64,000 bases of DNA from Ochotona curzoniae (Eukaryota > Chordata > Mammalia > Lagomorpha > Ochotonidae): NCBI RefSeq assembly GCF_017591425.1, contig NW_024466512.1, positions 26,279,501-26,343,500 of the forward strand, written 5' to 3'. The first letter of the stretch is position 1; every line of letters starts with the position of its first letter. The notes beneath the pieces were generated by a model. The model was not told the DNA's origin. It saw only the letters and a list, made by a program, of their open reading frames with translations, and searched no databases. Shown one piece after another: positions 24,573-37,961 of the stretch. Made by a program: the position numbers and the translations under genes.

Positions 24573-25223
24573 GTAGGCCTGCAGCATGCCCATATGTGTC
24601 CTTGGCATCTCACTTGGCCCGGTAGGCCAGAGGGCTCCCTACCGTGGTCCCCCTGCCGAGGCCAAGTGGATGTCTGTGGGACCTGTTTGCTTGCTTTGGG
24701 AGCAGAAAGATGGTCCCAGAAGGGATAGAGGGTGAATCTATTGAGGCATAGGGTTGGGGACAGTTAAAGGAAAGGGCGGGTGGTGTTCTGGCTTCTGGAG
24801 GTGTTGCAGGAGTGAACTCCACTGTGAGTGCCTTGTGGCCTGCTGCAGAAGCCCATGAGAGGACAAGTCTCCCTGCGGCTGGGTCTGCTATGACTAACCG
24901 AGCTGAGAGCACCAGGCTTTAGTGTGGCATGCTGTGGTTTTCTTGTGAGCTGCACTGTTTGCATAACCTGTGGCGCTCTGCTAGTGCTCAGTTTTGTCAG
25001 CTCTCCGTCCTGTCTCGTGTCTGTGTGGGAGCTTGGAGCCCTGGCTCATGGCAAGCAAGATGTTGACTGGGGAGCATGCTAGGCTTCCTGGAGCCCCAAC
25101 GGGCCTGGAGTTGTCCTGTGTGACTACTGGATTTCTGGGTGACTGCCCCTGTCTTCTCTCTGCGTCCAGCTACAGAAATTTTAGGGTTTGGGAGCAAGAC
25201 TGCTAATAAGGAAGGTCTCTGAT

Positions 25224-25492
25224 TTTTTTAAAGAAATTTTTGTTCTATTTATTTGAAAGGCAGAGACAGCTCTTTCATTGACTGATTAATTCAACAGTTG
25301 GACCAAACCAAAGTCAGGAGTTGGGGACCCTTTCTAGGTCTTTATAAAGTTACCAGGGACCCAACCACTTGAGCCGCTACCTGCTACCTCCTGGAGCACA
25401 CTGTAACCAGAAGCTGAAATTGAGACCAGGGCATGAATCTAGGGATCTGGGGTCCTTAGTGGGATCATAACCACTAGGCCCAAACCCCTCCT
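25224..25492 (-). repeat. CSINE, diverged
   Basis: Contains 'tctatttatttgaaaggcag', 'cacttgagccgctacctgct' and 'ataaccactaggcccaaacc'. Confidence 0.75.
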
Positions 25493-25554
25493 CACCATAG
25501 GGTGTTTTGAAATTTTAAAACTTTTACAAGGATTGAACTTGGTAACTCTATAGG

Positions 25555-25775
25555 TCATGGTTCTGATTTTGGCTCTGCTGTGTACTACTCTGTAAGTCAA
25601 AAACGTAAGAACTCTTCTCCAACATAATCAAGTCTGAATGCCAGCTCCATTTGGAAACTACTTAGCTTTTCTGGTCAATTTCTTCACCATAAAATAGAAA
25701 TGAGAATAGCTACCTCATAAGTGTGATTGAGAAGATTCCTTATAATGTGTGTAGAGTGCTGAGCACAAGAGCTAG
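25555..25775 (+). repeat. MIR SINE
   Basis: Contains 'ttctgattttggctctgctg' and 'agaatagctacctcataag', followed by 'gtgtagagtgctgagcac', the sense MIR order. Confidence 0.65.
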
Positions 25776-26209
25776 GAATATGGGCAGTACTTTGCAGAGG
25801 GACGCTCTAAAGACACCATCTTGCATGATCTCGAACTGCTAGAGAATAGAGAATGTTCTAGAACTTCTTTAGACCTAGTTAGACTTCCTGAAGTTGTCTG
25901 CAGACCATTCACTAAGTGTCTATTGAGCATGCTGTTTATAATAGTAAACTGTTCCCGCGCCTCAAACCTGCAGGCTTCTTTCATTCCATCTGTGGCTACT
26001 GATGTCAGACCTGCAGAAACCAGTCTCTGGGCAGGGTGCAGAGCCTGTGTGGTAAGGCTGGCAGGCACAGTAAGTGTCCCCAGGGCAGTCATGGAAGTAA
26101 ACTCAGAAGCCACACGTGCACAGATGCCTGAGAAGCCACAGAGCAGACTCCAGCTCACACCAATGCACATGGCCAACAGGCCAGCCTATCAGGAGATTGA
26201 GACCCCAGG

Positions 26210-26350
26210 ACAGGCACAGTGTGGGATAAGAAATCAGATATATCCTGTCCCTAGCAAGCTGCTTACCCTCCCTGAGCCATGGTTTCCTTGAATGCAGAGT
26301 GAAAACAGTGGTCCCTGACAGGGCAGTGTAAGGACTCACCAAGGAGATCC
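26210..26350 (+). repeat. MIR SINE fragment
   Basis: Contains 'aagctgcttaccctccctga' and 'gccatggtttccttg', resembling the MIR core. Confidence 0.5.
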
Positions 26351-27819
26351 ATTGAAGTGGGGTACTTGACGTGTAGCCAGGCTCTGAGCAGTGAGGGCCT
26401 CTTACTGCTGTCACTGCAGATTGTTGCCTGTCCCCTCATGTTGGGCTGCGGGGAGGCAGCCACACCAGAGTCTATACCTGGCCCAGAACAAGAGCCCCTG
26501 GAATGCCGGTTCTGGGAAGAAGGAGGTGTGTGTGTGGTGGGAGATAGTTTGTTGGGAGCAATGGTTAAGTGACTGGTGGGAAAGAATGCAGTGTCTCTGA
26601 CACAGAAATAGTTCCATTGATGTTCTAAGTCAGCCCCAGGTGCCTGAACACCTCCTCCTTGCCAGTGGTGAGTCATTGGCAAGGCCCGATTCCAGGATCC
26701 GGAGCGTACGGGAAGTGCGCACAGTGCTGCCAGCACTCCCGATGAGGTTAGGGGTACATGCTTCCTGCTTCCTGGTGGGGGCTGGCAGCGCTGGCGATTG
26801 TGTTGACTGGGAGGCCATGCGAGGGCCTGCAGACTTTACACATCACCACTTCTAGTCCCTTTCCTTCCTCCTGCTCTCTTGGCACCAGCCCCCTTGCTGA
26901 GGTTCCTGGGCTTGCGCGGGGGAGGGCTGCTGTTCACACACCTCCCTCTTAGTCACCTCCACTTCCCATCCTGTGGGAACTCAGGTCTTTCAGAAGGGGG
27001 CCCTGCCTCTTGGGCCCTTTGCTTGACACACTGTGACTATCCAGAGAGGACCTGATGTGTAACAGCTGCCCTCCAGCAACCCCATTGGAACCACAAGACC
27101 TTAAGCTGAGTCACTTACCTGGCTAAATGCTTTCCAGAACAATTTGAATACCAAGAAAATTAACAACCATTGTTCCTGTGGAACCAAAGAGCTGATTCCA
27201 AAGAGCAATTTTTTTGGAGGCTTTAGAGATCTAGGCAGTAAGCGGGGAAGTTTGCCTGAGAGTGTTAACTGAAGGCATTCTGCAATGTTAGGGTTATTTA
27301 CTCTCTTCTGGGTATCTAGAATATTCCAGGCACTGTGCTGAATGCAGTGATAGAGGAGGATACCCATTATCCTGGGCTTCCCTGTGGTTTCAGGAGAAAG
27401 TCTCTCCTCCTGCATAGGCTTAGAAGGCTCTATGGCGTCTGGCCATTGAGGTATCACGTGGGCCTCATCTTCCAAAGCTTCCCGTTTGCTTGGCTAGTCC
27501 CTACCTACCTTTCCTTCACATCTCCATTGAGACTTCCAGGAACTTCTCCTGCTGTTCTTCCCTACCCTTGCAGGACTGGACCAAGAGCTCTGATTCTGTG
27601 CTCTCCTGGCTCCTGTACCTGATCTATGCAACCATTCCTTAGCTTCCTCATGTTTGCTCTTTGCTTTTCTGTGCCCTCATTCAAGTGTTAGCACCCAACG
27701 TTCGAGACTGTGCCACCTGATAGGTAGTAAATATGTATTGAATTAAAGAATAGACAAAAAAGAAAGGGTCTCCACTTGAGGGAGCAAGACATACTCACAG
27801 ATAATAATTATGCAGGCAG

Positions 27820-28100
27820 GGAAAGAGTCACGAGCAGTCCTCTCTGAAAGTCTGCAAGGACAAGCAGTAAGCAGTGAGAAGCAGAAAGTGGCTGTCTGGA
27901 AGGACTCCGTGAGAACATGTAGCATGTGAACTGGGCCTTAACTAGTAAGGAGATTTCCAGCAGGCACACAGCAAGAGAATGTGACTTAAGACAGATGGCT
28001 GGGGCAAAGGCTTATGAACCGAGAACTATGTGTGGAGAGTGGTGTGTTTCTGGATTGGGTGAGGCTTCAGGTATCCACAGGTAGGAGAATCTGGAAAGGG
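27820..28100 (-). repeat. Possible L2 relic
   Basis: The series 'aactgggccttaactagtaa', 'gctggggcaaaggcttatga' and 'gagaatctggaaagggag' is reminiscent of L2 3' sequence read in reverse. It is strongly diverged. Confidence 0.3.
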
Positions 28101-28419
28101 AGCCGAGACCAGAGGTCATCACCTGAAGTGATGCTCAGTACCACCTCCTAGCCATCAGTCAAACTGTCTTCCTCCCACACACAGTGTGCTGCTTGGCTGC
28201 TTGCCTTCCCTTAGTTACCCACCTGCCCCATTTCTATAGTCATCTGAATGCTCCCTGTAAAATTTACCTAACTTTTCATTCCTAAACTGGTTTCACATTG
28301 GGTTGGGTTGCTTGGCATTTCAAATATGTGTTTTCTCTGACCAGTAGCAGGAGCTAAGTAAAGAGCCCAGTGTCTGCAGAGGAAATCAGGGTGGGGTTCA
28401 GAGCAAGGATGGGGTATTG

Positions 28420-28520
28420 AAAGCCAGTGTCCCTGTGTTCTAGCTCTGGCCCTGCCATTAGCCTGCAACATGTGTGTCTTTGGGTGAGTCACTTCTCTTT
28501 CCCGGCAGCTTCCTGTTCAT
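28420..28520 (+). repeat. MIR SINE fragment
   Basis: Contains 'ctctggccctgccattagcc' and 'gtctttgggtgagtcacttc', the sense MIR core. Confidence 0.6.
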
Positions 28521-29734
28521 AAACAAACCTTTAGACAAGAGACGTTTTTCAGAAGGCTTTGATATTCCATAATGAGATAAAATCCTGGGTGAATTGCAGT
28601 TGAAATGAGGAAGGGATATGTAGTTTGTTGGTAGGTCTACAACCTAACAGAAAGATGGAAGACTTTGCTGTGTTTTTGAGGGATAACTTGAATAACTGAA
28701 CACAGACACTTAGAAAACACTCAAGAGTTCAGAATTAATATCCACACTCTTAGATTTTGTTGGGTGTTAACTTTGGCCAATAAGATTTATTACAATCCAC
28801 CAAGTGACAGGGAGGACCATATTGCAGGCCTCCTTTATCAGCATCGTCAAATAGTCCCCAAGTTTCCCCTAGACAAAAAGAGAAGACCAAAGGCACCCAG
28901 GTTTGATTTTCTGGCTTTGTTCAGAGTATGAGAGAATCTTACAGAATTTCTGGGTTAATAAGAATCTGTCCCAGGGACTCATAACTTTTTCTGGATCACA
29001 GAATTTTTGAGTTGCTGAGACCAGAGGACACCTTTAATTGGGGGAGGCTCACACACACAGAGTTTTGTAAATACTTCTGGAGGATCATAGCCACTGCCAC
29101 CTGATTGCTCCCTGGTTGCCCTGGTTAAGGTCCCCTCGTTGTCAAAGCTTGCGGTGAGATGAGAAGATGGGTTTCTGATGGGTGATGATTTGGTTCCTGA
29201 AAGGAAGGAGACCCATGAGTAAAAGCTGAGGGCAGGAATTGTGAAGTAAAAGCCTTGGTGTGAGTTGGTTGGCTCCCTGTCCATGTAGAAGGCACAGAAC
29301 AAATGGCATGACCTAGAGGGGGCTGCTCCAGCAGAGATGGGAGCACTCAGACGAGTTTCCAGAAAGACCAGCACAAAGGCAGAGGGACTGCTTTGAAGCT
29401 GGAAATCAGAAATAGAAATAAGCGTGGACTAAGGGGAAATTAAAAGCGTTAGGATGTTCAGTCAAGGGAACCATTTCCCTCTGACTCACTCCGAAGGAAA
29501 ATCTCTACTAAACAAACGCAGAGGGTGGTGACCAGTTTCTGGAATGGGGCGAGAGTTTGGCTACAGTTGTTAAATGGCTAGCCAGCAAGCATCCTCTCAA
29601 AGACTGAAGACCCAAAGCTGAGATATGTGCAGGGCAAGTCATATGTGCCAGTGAGAACCTCAGCGCCAGCCGTGGAGCCCTGCAAGCGCTGAGGTGAGCT
29701 CTGAGCAGCACCCCTCTCCAGGCAGCCTAGTGCC

Positions 29735-29960
29735 TGGATGAGCAGGGCGTGGGGTAGTACACCTACCTGGGAGTCAGAAGGGCTCATGTTTGGATCCTGG
29801 CTTCCCGGTCCGTGCTCAGACATGGCCAGGTCTGCGTTTTCTCATATGTAAGACATGATCACTGCCTTCTTGAGTTAGGAAGATCAACCTGGGTACAGTG
29901 TAGGTGACCTTGCCTTGCACAGGGCATGCAATAAGTGCCTGCTGTGTGATGCTCCATCCT
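29735..29960 (+). repeat. MIR SINE
   Basis: Contains 'gtttggatcctggcttccc', 'gttttctcatatgtaagaca' and 'gcaataagtgcctgctgtg' in sense order. Confidence 0.65.
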
Positions 29961-30936
29961 CCTTACCCTGTTCCGTCTGAGAGCAGTGAAATAGAGCAGT
30001 AGGTGTGAGGATCAGGCCTTTTTGGGGTACGGAAATCAAAAATTTAGAAAATGGGTGTTTCTCTTACTTCTTCCCCTACCTGAGGTCAAAGCTTTGTATT
30101 CTAAACGTATTTAAAGCACTCCTGCTCTCTCCCCCAGCTATTTGTGAAGAAAGGGAAAACCAAACTACTGTCTTTAACTAGTATTGATGGAGTGCTTTGA
30201 GTGTAATGCTGTTATCGGATTCAATTTCCAACCAAGTTAATGTGTTGTTTCTCGAGTGATCTGTAGGGAGATTAGGTCCAGGTGGTAAGCAGCAGAGCTA
30301 ATTGTTGATAATTAGTATTATATTTAAGCTGCACTGTTTGTCTCTGTACAGGCAACGGAGGTCCGCAGTGTCAGGGGCCATGTCCAGGGTGCTGTGGAGG
30401 TTCCTACAGCTGTGACCTCCCAGCCTGACTCCTCAGGCTCTCCTGCTGCTCTGGCCAAGTCAGCCTGGGTGCAAATCTTCGCAACATCACACTCCCACAC
30501 TTCCAGAAGGGAGACTCACGCGGTTTCTAGAGGGTGCAGGTTATGCGCCTCTATCTGGTCCATGTCTCTGGGACTTCCTGCTGTTCTCTAGCCTGTGCAC
30601 TGTTTATTTTGGGCTTCAAGGTTTTGGCATCCACCCAAAGCTAGAAGAGGATGCTAATGGCTCTGAGTGGCACCAGGTGTTTTGTGCATCCACAGGGATT
30701 AGCAGCTCCCTCGAGGCAGAGATCAGATGTCTGTGTGATGTCCCTGAACTGCAGAGAGAAGGGCAGCAGAGCAAAGTGCCAAGCCTCAGACTGGGTCACT
30801 GCCTCGGGGAGAATGGAACCAGCGCTGTCTGTCAGGAGGGGCATTGCCTGTGTGCAAATATGGAAGAAAAGGAGTTTCTGGCTTGCAGATACCACCTGTT
30901 TACAGTTGATAGCAGAGGAGAGGGAAGGGGAGTACA

Positions 30937-30977
30937 GTGTGTGTGTGTGTGGACAGATGGACAGACACACACACACT
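30937..30977 (+). repeat. (TG)n/(AC)n simple repeat pair
   Basis: A TG run followed 20 bp later by an AC run (gtgtgtgtgtgtg ... cacacacacacac). The two could fold on each other in RNA. Confidence 0.75.
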
Positions 30978-33900
30978 CTGAACTGGTTGCTGTTTTTCTA
31001 AACATGCGAATAGCTGGAATGCATCTCTAGAGTTCAGAATGTACTTAGCGTGAGCTAATGCTCTGTTTATTCTTAACCCTGGATGAGGCCCTGCTTAGAA
31101 CCACGTCTCCTGCTAGGCTTCCATAGGACAGATGGATAGGTCTGGGGAGGGTGCAGAGAGGCACTGCTCAGCAGAAATACACCAAGACCCACACCTGCAG
31201 CTTCAAAGTTGCTGGTAGTCACAGCATGCAGGACAGGCGGGGTTGATTTTAAGGCTATAATTTCATTTAACTAAATAGATATGAAAATGATTGAGATACT
31301 TTGCATTCTTTACTCTGTCCTAGCTTTTGAAGACTAGTCTGTTTTTCTACTTCATACTGATTGTTGGCAGTACCTGGTAGCCATGTGTGACTTTTGGCCA
31401 CTGTGGTGGATGGCCCAAATTCAGAGGAACAGTTCCATAAGGGAGCTTAAAATGTCATGACAAGTAAAAGAAACTGGTAATTGTATCTTGGTACCAAAAA
31501 GAAAGTCTATGCATAGTTCAGAGAAAAATCCATGAACTTTTTGGAGGTTTTCCCTCATGAAGCTATATAAAGGTTACAAATGGGTACAGGGAAAGAAAAC
31601 ACATGTTTAGAGGATTTAAAAAAAAAAATCAGAGGGTGAATAGGCTTGGAAGTGAAGGGCTGACCTTAAGACCTTGATGGTGGATATTACCAGTTTCCAT
31701 CTTCACAGGTCCACCCGAACCGTGTTCTTCCCTCCACCCACCTGGTTTGCCTTTTAGCTACGTGAGATACTTCATTGGATTCTAAGTAGGAGTGGGGGTT
31801 GAGCCTTTACTGATAGGATAAATGTTTATCTTGCCTTCTTCCTTAGTTTATTCAACCAGCGCTAAATCCCTGCCTCTCAGGAATTGGTTGAAGATTGCAC
31901 GAATCCAGATGCTGAGGCTGTGGTCATGATGATGATCTTCCATTTTGGGTTTTCCCTGGAACAAGTGCTAGTGAAGCATCGGCATCTCTTCCAGCCCTGT
32001 GACCCCTTGTGTTAACCATTGGATGCTGTGTGTTACTGCGCACCATGCCTTTTACGGGAGACGCATTTGAACAGTTAATATAAAAACGATTCCGCAGGAC
32101 AAATTATAGTGTCTGTTTCCAAAGGAAGTAGAATTTGGGTATTGTTCTTACAGTCACATCAGCTGTGCCATTGTGACCCAAGAGGGAGATGATTCGTGGA
32201 GATTGGACTGTAGGATTTGCCAGGCTGTGCAAGTCAGCAGACTCCTGAAATTTACGAAAGTCAGATGAGATGATGGGGCTACACATGTTCACAAAAATAT
32301 TGATCAGGTCCTTCTTACTGCATTTGATTTACTGATCCCAGCACTCTAGGGATTAAGTTGGCAGAAGAATACTGGGGAGCTTCTGCAAGGTTTGGGGATT
32401 GTTGTCAACCCCTCTTTGTATGGCATTTAATGTGAGATCATTATTCTGTCGTTCGGAGTTTGGAACTATCATAGGTTGGTTTTTGAGAATTTTTTTTCTT
32501 TTGTGAGATGTGGCTCAAACCAGTTCTTGGCACCCTGTAGCCAAATAATCTTGGTGTAAGATAAGTATGGTCTTCTATAAGCCAGCAGGTTGGCACCATC
32601 AAAGAGAAATGCAGGTGTTCCTGGTATGCATCCACATTCGGACAGTCTCAGGTGACGCCTTCATACTTCAGATTTAAGAAGCACTGATGATATTTTATAG
32701 AATCCCAACTAGTAATCATCCCAGCAGCTTCCACTGCACTTCCTCCTGAGGCAGCCACACTGTTGTCAGACAGCTCTCACTTTCAGAAAGCATTCTGTTT
32801 TCAAGTCAAAATCTGCCTACTGCTGTTACCCATTCAAATTGCCCTGGATCAGTTTTCTTTCAGCTGCAAACTAGGCACTTAGAAACGTGTATTTTTCCCC
32901 CTTCCTTCTATAGAAGCCTTGATCCAGAGGCTGGGTATGGATGGTGAATAGAGTCACACAACTTGGGCTCCTGGGCACCAGACGAAGGCTTGCAGGTGCT
33001 GGGACATTACAGCAAGAGCACGCAGTGTCCCCTTTAGTGCTGTCTCTTAATTCCTGCCAGAGGCCAAGGGGCTGATTTGAGGGATTACACCTTGCAAGGG
33101 AATTCAGAGAATTTTTAAAGAGCCTCTCAAAAAGACAAGCGTATAGAAGTAGTCCCTGCAGTTAACATTGGTCCTGCAGGGCGTGCAAAAGGATGAGATA
33201 TTGACAACAGAGGTGAGCAGGAGAGAGGTGAGAGGGCGTGGAATGACCAACCATACTGCTTCACAGGGTGATTTTGCAGAAGGTGCTAAACTGTCCTTGA
33301 GCTTCGGCTCCCTACACTGACGACGAAAACAGGGTGATAAGGCCTGTCCTGTGTGTGTGTAGGAATCATTGGCAGTTGTGCCAGTGAGCACACTTGATAG
33401 GATGGGAGACAGTCAATGAAACCAAGGGACAAGGCTACCTCTGTCTCCCCGTGTGACCTCAGGGACTCCTAAGTGAGCTAGATGGATCATACGGAAAAGA
33501 TTTGAAAGTGCCCTTCCAGAAGGTCTTGGAGTTACTGAAGTCTGTTGCTATTATTGCATAGGACCTGGAGTACTTCTCCATGGTTGGCTCTTTCAGTAGG
33601 GCTTGGAATGGAATCCTGTCTGGGAAAAATTTCAGACACTCTCCCAGAGAAGGCCTGGCCTCTACCGCAGAAGGCCTTTTGACAGGCAGATCTACTTGGC
33701 CATAAGTGCATCTGTTTCTGTATCAGCACGTAGTTGCTGGACTGGTGAGTGATGGGCAAGTTTTCCTTCCTACCACTGAGAGCTTACTTCTGGAAGTCAG
33801 CTCTGCTCTGAGAACCATTCTGAACTTGCCTACTGCCTCACTGAATATGGCTTGGGTGGATTTTTCCAAGGGAATGATCTTGTTTGTTGCTTCAGATATT

Positions 33901-35179
33901 ATCAGAGTTTTCCAAAAGTTATTCTAGTTTTCAGCTGTTACAAATACTAAAATATGGCAGACCTGATAGGTGTATGAGACTGCTCCGACCAAGGCTCCTA
34001 TTCAACAAACAACTGAAACTGGCTTTGGGGTCAACAGCCCTCATCTAGACTCTTGCCAGCTGAGAGTGAGGGGCCAATGTGGGTGTGACTTACAGAGAGC
34101 CATGTCTGTTCTTTTAAGGCAACCCTTGTGTGTGTCTCTCCTGCCCACACAGGGGCCTGTGTTATCCATTCTCACCCCACTGCATCCATGCTTCTAACTT
34201 CCCATTCCATTGCTTAGAGGCTCGCTTCTGACTGCTCACTGGTGTTTCCAGCTGTGCACCCTCTGTGCTGTTGTGGAAACTCCATGGCCCTGGGCCGTGA
34301 GTATCTGGTGTCCTCTGAGTGTGGTGGTGTGGTACGTGTATTTGCTCACGTTTTTGTTCTGAATCCTTTCCAATGTGACATCTGCTAAAATGTCTCCCTT
34401 ATAATTTGCTTGGTGATCACAGCCTTCTCATCATTCATTGAGAGCAGGACCTGATCTCACAGAATCTGAAAAGAGCTATGTGGTAAGATGCCTGTTGCAT
34501 AAGAACGTGGCTTTCCCAAAGACAATCCTCACTGCCTTCCGGAGCCAAGACTAGAGTAATACCTGGGTCACTGGAGCCCTCTGTGGCTGTTGTGACAAAG
34601 TGAGAAGCTAAGCCACTGCTTCCCGATCAAAGAAAGCAGAGGGGTTTAGAAACAAAACCTCCACTCTGCCTTCATGGGGGATTGAAGTGATAGTGCATGA
34701 CTGGGGGTATGTACCTGCATTTCTAGCCTGAGAATATCTCACTAGTAACAGTTACTCACTAATTACAGGCTTTTATGCTGCTGCTTAAAAAAAAAAAATC
34801 AAACTAAATCCCAAATTCTTCTGTATCTCACCTGTTTTTCCATGCTTACGCCTGGATCCCTCCTGCAATCCACTCCTGGAATATCCATTTTTTTTTTAAC
34901 TTGGATCTTCAACTCTATTTTTTTCCATGGACTTGTGTGCTTCGTCTGGAATGTCACATCTCTTCCTCTCTTTCTTTTTTTTTTTTTTTTTGTCCCCACA
35001 TTGACTGTTTTATGGGGGTTTCTGGATATCTTGGGGCCACCTCCCAGGAAGCAGTTTGCAATGAGATCATAAACATTGCTGAAAAATCTGTTCATTACTG
35101 CAGCACTATCTCTCATCCCCTTGACTTTCATCACAAGCTATCCCCTTCTGACAATAAACCATCTTTCATCATTTCTCAG

Positions 35180-35238
35180 CAACCTCAAGCCCAGCAACGA
35201 AGAGTCACTCCAGACAGGAGTCAAACCCCACAAGAATC
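35180..35238 (+). CDS. SORBS1: SORBS1 coding exon (QPQAQQRRVTPDRSQ linker)
   Basis: A 59-bp exon encoding QPQAQQRRVTPDRSQTPQE plus two bases of a Ser codon. The human counterpart reads QPQAQQRRVTPDRSQTSQD as I recall. The acceptor is tttctcag at 35179 and the donor is gaatc|gtaagt at 35239. It starts in phase 0, so it can follow either 22374-22568 or 23799-24572, and it closes in frame with the SH3-3 exon. It is a short basic linker immediately before SH3-3 with no folded domain. Confidence 0.95.
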
Positions 35239-35729
35239 GTAAGTACACCTGGCAAACATCACACGCATGTCCCTGGGAGAGTGCTGGCCTTGCCAAGCTG
35301 GTTTGGACTACCTGTGAGGGCTGCAATTAGGGGAATGAGGAGGCTAACTACTCCCCATTTTTCTAAGAAGTTCTAGTTAAGGATGCATTTCCCATCAGCC
35401 AATAAAACAGGCGACAGGTTAATCCAGGAAATAGCAGAATACTGGGAGAAACAGGTAAAGAGTTCACTGGCATACAGGTTGAAATAGGAGCTGAGTGATT
35501 GGTTACACCCTTAGTTAAAGGATAATAGAAAGCAGAGATCCATTTATTCTGATCAGAATGAACAGGATTTATTCCTTCCTACATTTGAAAAAAAGGCTGT
35601 TGGCTACCTCCTATGTTTTAAGAACAAAATAGAAAACTCTGCTAACAGAGGAATAGGGGTTTGGATGAGACATGAACAGACATGACATCTGTTTTTAAAT
35701 GTTTGTTATGTAAATGAAAAACAGCTACG

Positions 35730-35916
35730 GAGGGAGGGAGGGAAAGAGTGCGTACCAGGAGCCTGGAGCTCCAAGCATTTGGACTGTCTTCCTCTACTTT
35801 TCTATGAGCATTAGCAGGGAGCTGGATTGGAAGTGGAGCGACTAGGAAGTGGAGTGACTGGTGCCAATATGGGATACTAATGTTGTAGGTTTTGGCTTAA
35901 ACTACTACTGTGCCAA
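35730..35916 (-). repeat. CSINE, antisense, with 16-bp tandem duplication
   Basis: Contains 'gcagggagctggattggaag' and 'tgccaatatgggatacta'. The 16-bp unit 'ggaagtggagcgacta' is followed directly by a near copy (35829-35844 and 35845-35860). The 5' end of the element was the target of the next SINE. Confidence 0.75.
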
Positions 35917-36246
35917 GGGCCCAGTGCAGTGGCCTAGCCGCTAGAGTCCTCGCCTTGAGTGCACTGGGATCCCATATGGGTGCTAGTTCTGGTCCCAGGA
36001 GCCCTGCTTCCCATCCAGCTCCCTGCTGGGGTTTGGGAAGGCAGTTGAGGATAGCCTGGGGCCTTGGGACCCTGTACCCATGTAGGAGACATGGAGGAGA
36101 CTCCTGGCTCCTGGCTTCGGATCGGCTCAGCTCCAGCCGTTTTGGTAACTTGGGGAGTGAATCATCAGATGGAAGATCTTCCTCTCTGTCTCCTGCTCTC
36201 AATATCTGACTTTGCAATTAAGATAAATAAATCTTTAAAAAAAAAA
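35917..36246 (+). repeat. CSINE, sense, young and full length
   Basis: Starts 'gggcccagtgcagtggccta' and ends 'aaataaatctttaaaaaaaa'. The flanks ctactgtgcca (35905-35915) and ctgctgtgcca (36247-36257) form an 11-bp target duplication with one mismatch. The element has therefore inserted into the preceding antisense CSINE. Confidence 0.92.
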
Positions 36247-36419
36247 CTGCTGTGCCACAGCATGGATCCTCACAAATTGCATTTTGATAGCTAGAATGAC
36301 AAGGCCTCCACAGGCTTGCCTGTGTAAAGCATGCTGGGTACAGCCTTGGAGAACTTGAAAAACATCGGTTGGGGTCCCAACATTGGATTCCTGGAGGAGA
36401 TAGAGGCAAAGCTCAAGTG

Positions 36420-37160
36420 TTGGATGGCACCAGATGGTAGACTCTAGAATGAGGATAAAATATAGTTGAAATATATAATGAAGTCGATCTATATTCCCCA
36501 AGCAGTAGGGAGTGAGTGAAGGCTTTTGATCATATTTTGTTTTAGCTTGATTGTTCTGGGAAAGAGTGAAAGTGGATTTTAGAGACAAAGGACAGAGCTG
36601 TTGGTTGGAAGATGTTAATCTAGCAGAGAAGTGATAAGGGCCTAAGCCAGGACAGAGTGGGTGTTTTTTAGCCATGAAAGTGATCAGTGATGGAGATAAA
36701 GGGCAAGGAGCCATAGACAGCATGGAGGAGTGAGAAGGAGCGACAGGAGCTGCAGGTGTGGCTGCAGGCACATTTGCTTTCCTGGAGCAGGCAGCATCTG
36801 GTGAGCAGAGGCCACAGCCAGTAAATGAGAAATGTCAATCTATTTGGGACTTTTCTTTGGCAATTGGAAAAGAAAATCAGTGGGGACCACTGAAAGAGCA
36901 TGTGTGTGCAGAGGTGATAGCAGATCTCGTTAGCTGCAGTTGAGGAGTAAGCTTGACAGCAAATGGATGGAGGCTGTGGCTGTGGGTCCAGGAGTGGCAG
37001 TGGCAGGGACAAGGGTGAATATTTGTAGTGCAGAGATTCAAGCACTAGAAGAGGAAGTGACAGCATTGAGAAATGCAAGTGAAAAGAAATAAGGGAAGGA
37101 GAAGCCCAGGGAGTAGCCAGCAGTAGGCGTTCTTCTTTACCTCTGTGAACAGGCAGGAAG
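36420..37160 (-). repeat. L2 relic (probable)
   Basis: Contains 'agtgagtgaaggcttttgat', 'agcttgattgttctggg' and 'ggatgttttttagccatgaa'-like wording that resembles reversed L2 3' consensus. The boundaries are approximate. Confidence 0.45.
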
Positions 37161-37961
37161 GTGAGTAGATGCAGAGCCTTAAATATAAACAAGGCAATTC
37201 AAGTGCAGTCCACAGTGAACATCTGGCTCAGGAAGTGGGGACAAAGGGGAAGTATGGTGCCAGCACTGACGAGTGTAGGTTTTTGGAAGGGTCTCGTGGG
37301 GATGGTATCCTGAGCTGTGTGAGATCTGTCCAAAAGTAAACCCGTGTGGCAAGGGTGCAGGACTTTGTCCAGGCAAGCCCCACTACCAGAGACAGGTACT
37401 GGGAGGTATTTCCTCGAGCTGTGGCTGGCGCGGTAGCCGTGGTGGAAGTTCTGGGGACAAGGCAGTCTACGATGGTAGCAAGGGCTTAGGTTGGACAGCC
37501 CCATGTAGGACTGGATAGCACACATAGCAGGCAGATGCAGAAACATGAAAGAATGTTTTTATTCCCAACTCTTAAGTCCAGTTGCACTGACATTTATTGA
37601 AAACAAAAGATGTTTGGCTGCTTTCCAAACTTTTGTTTGTTACTATTTTGTTCCAAATTATGGGTAAACAGTTCTGAAGTTATGCAGGATAGGTGAAGGA
37701 ATAAACAAAAAAACAAAGCTTTTCCTTGATACCAAAACAGCGATCAGATTTCAGCAGCACAGCAGCTGTTGTTCGAACAGACAGAAGCGCCCAGGCTAGA
37801 TGCTTTAGCCAACTTATAAATAAACAGGAATCTTAACCTTCACATTACTGAGACAGAAAAAGAGCAAACTGCTTTCAGGAGTTTGAAAAAATGACATCAG
37901 CCTTTAGAAGCAGTTAATAAACTGTATTTAGGCATGTAAGGAAAGGCAAGGTAGTTTTGTT

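Larger units (their letters stand above)
24573..35179 (+). other. SORBS1: SORBS1 large intron (10.6 kb)
   Basis: Contains an antisense CSINE (25224-25492), several MIR relics, a possible L2 relic near 27820-28100 and a TG/CA stretch near 30937-30977. I looked for additional SORBS1 exons and found none I can support by both splice sites and protein match. Confidence 0.75.

Noticed and set aside
30340..30600. Possible extra SORBS1 exon after ctgtacag
   Set aside because: The acceptor looks good, but the translation has no SORBS1 similarity and I found no phase-compatible donor.
31360..31450. Possible second MER5A fragment ('gtagccatgtgtgacttttg')
   Set aside because: Only a short stretch matches, with no terminal repeat. 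Too weak to list.
36235..37192. Two long minus-strand frames (178 and 174 codons)
   Set aside because: They fall in probable L2-derived sequence and share no recognisable protein family.
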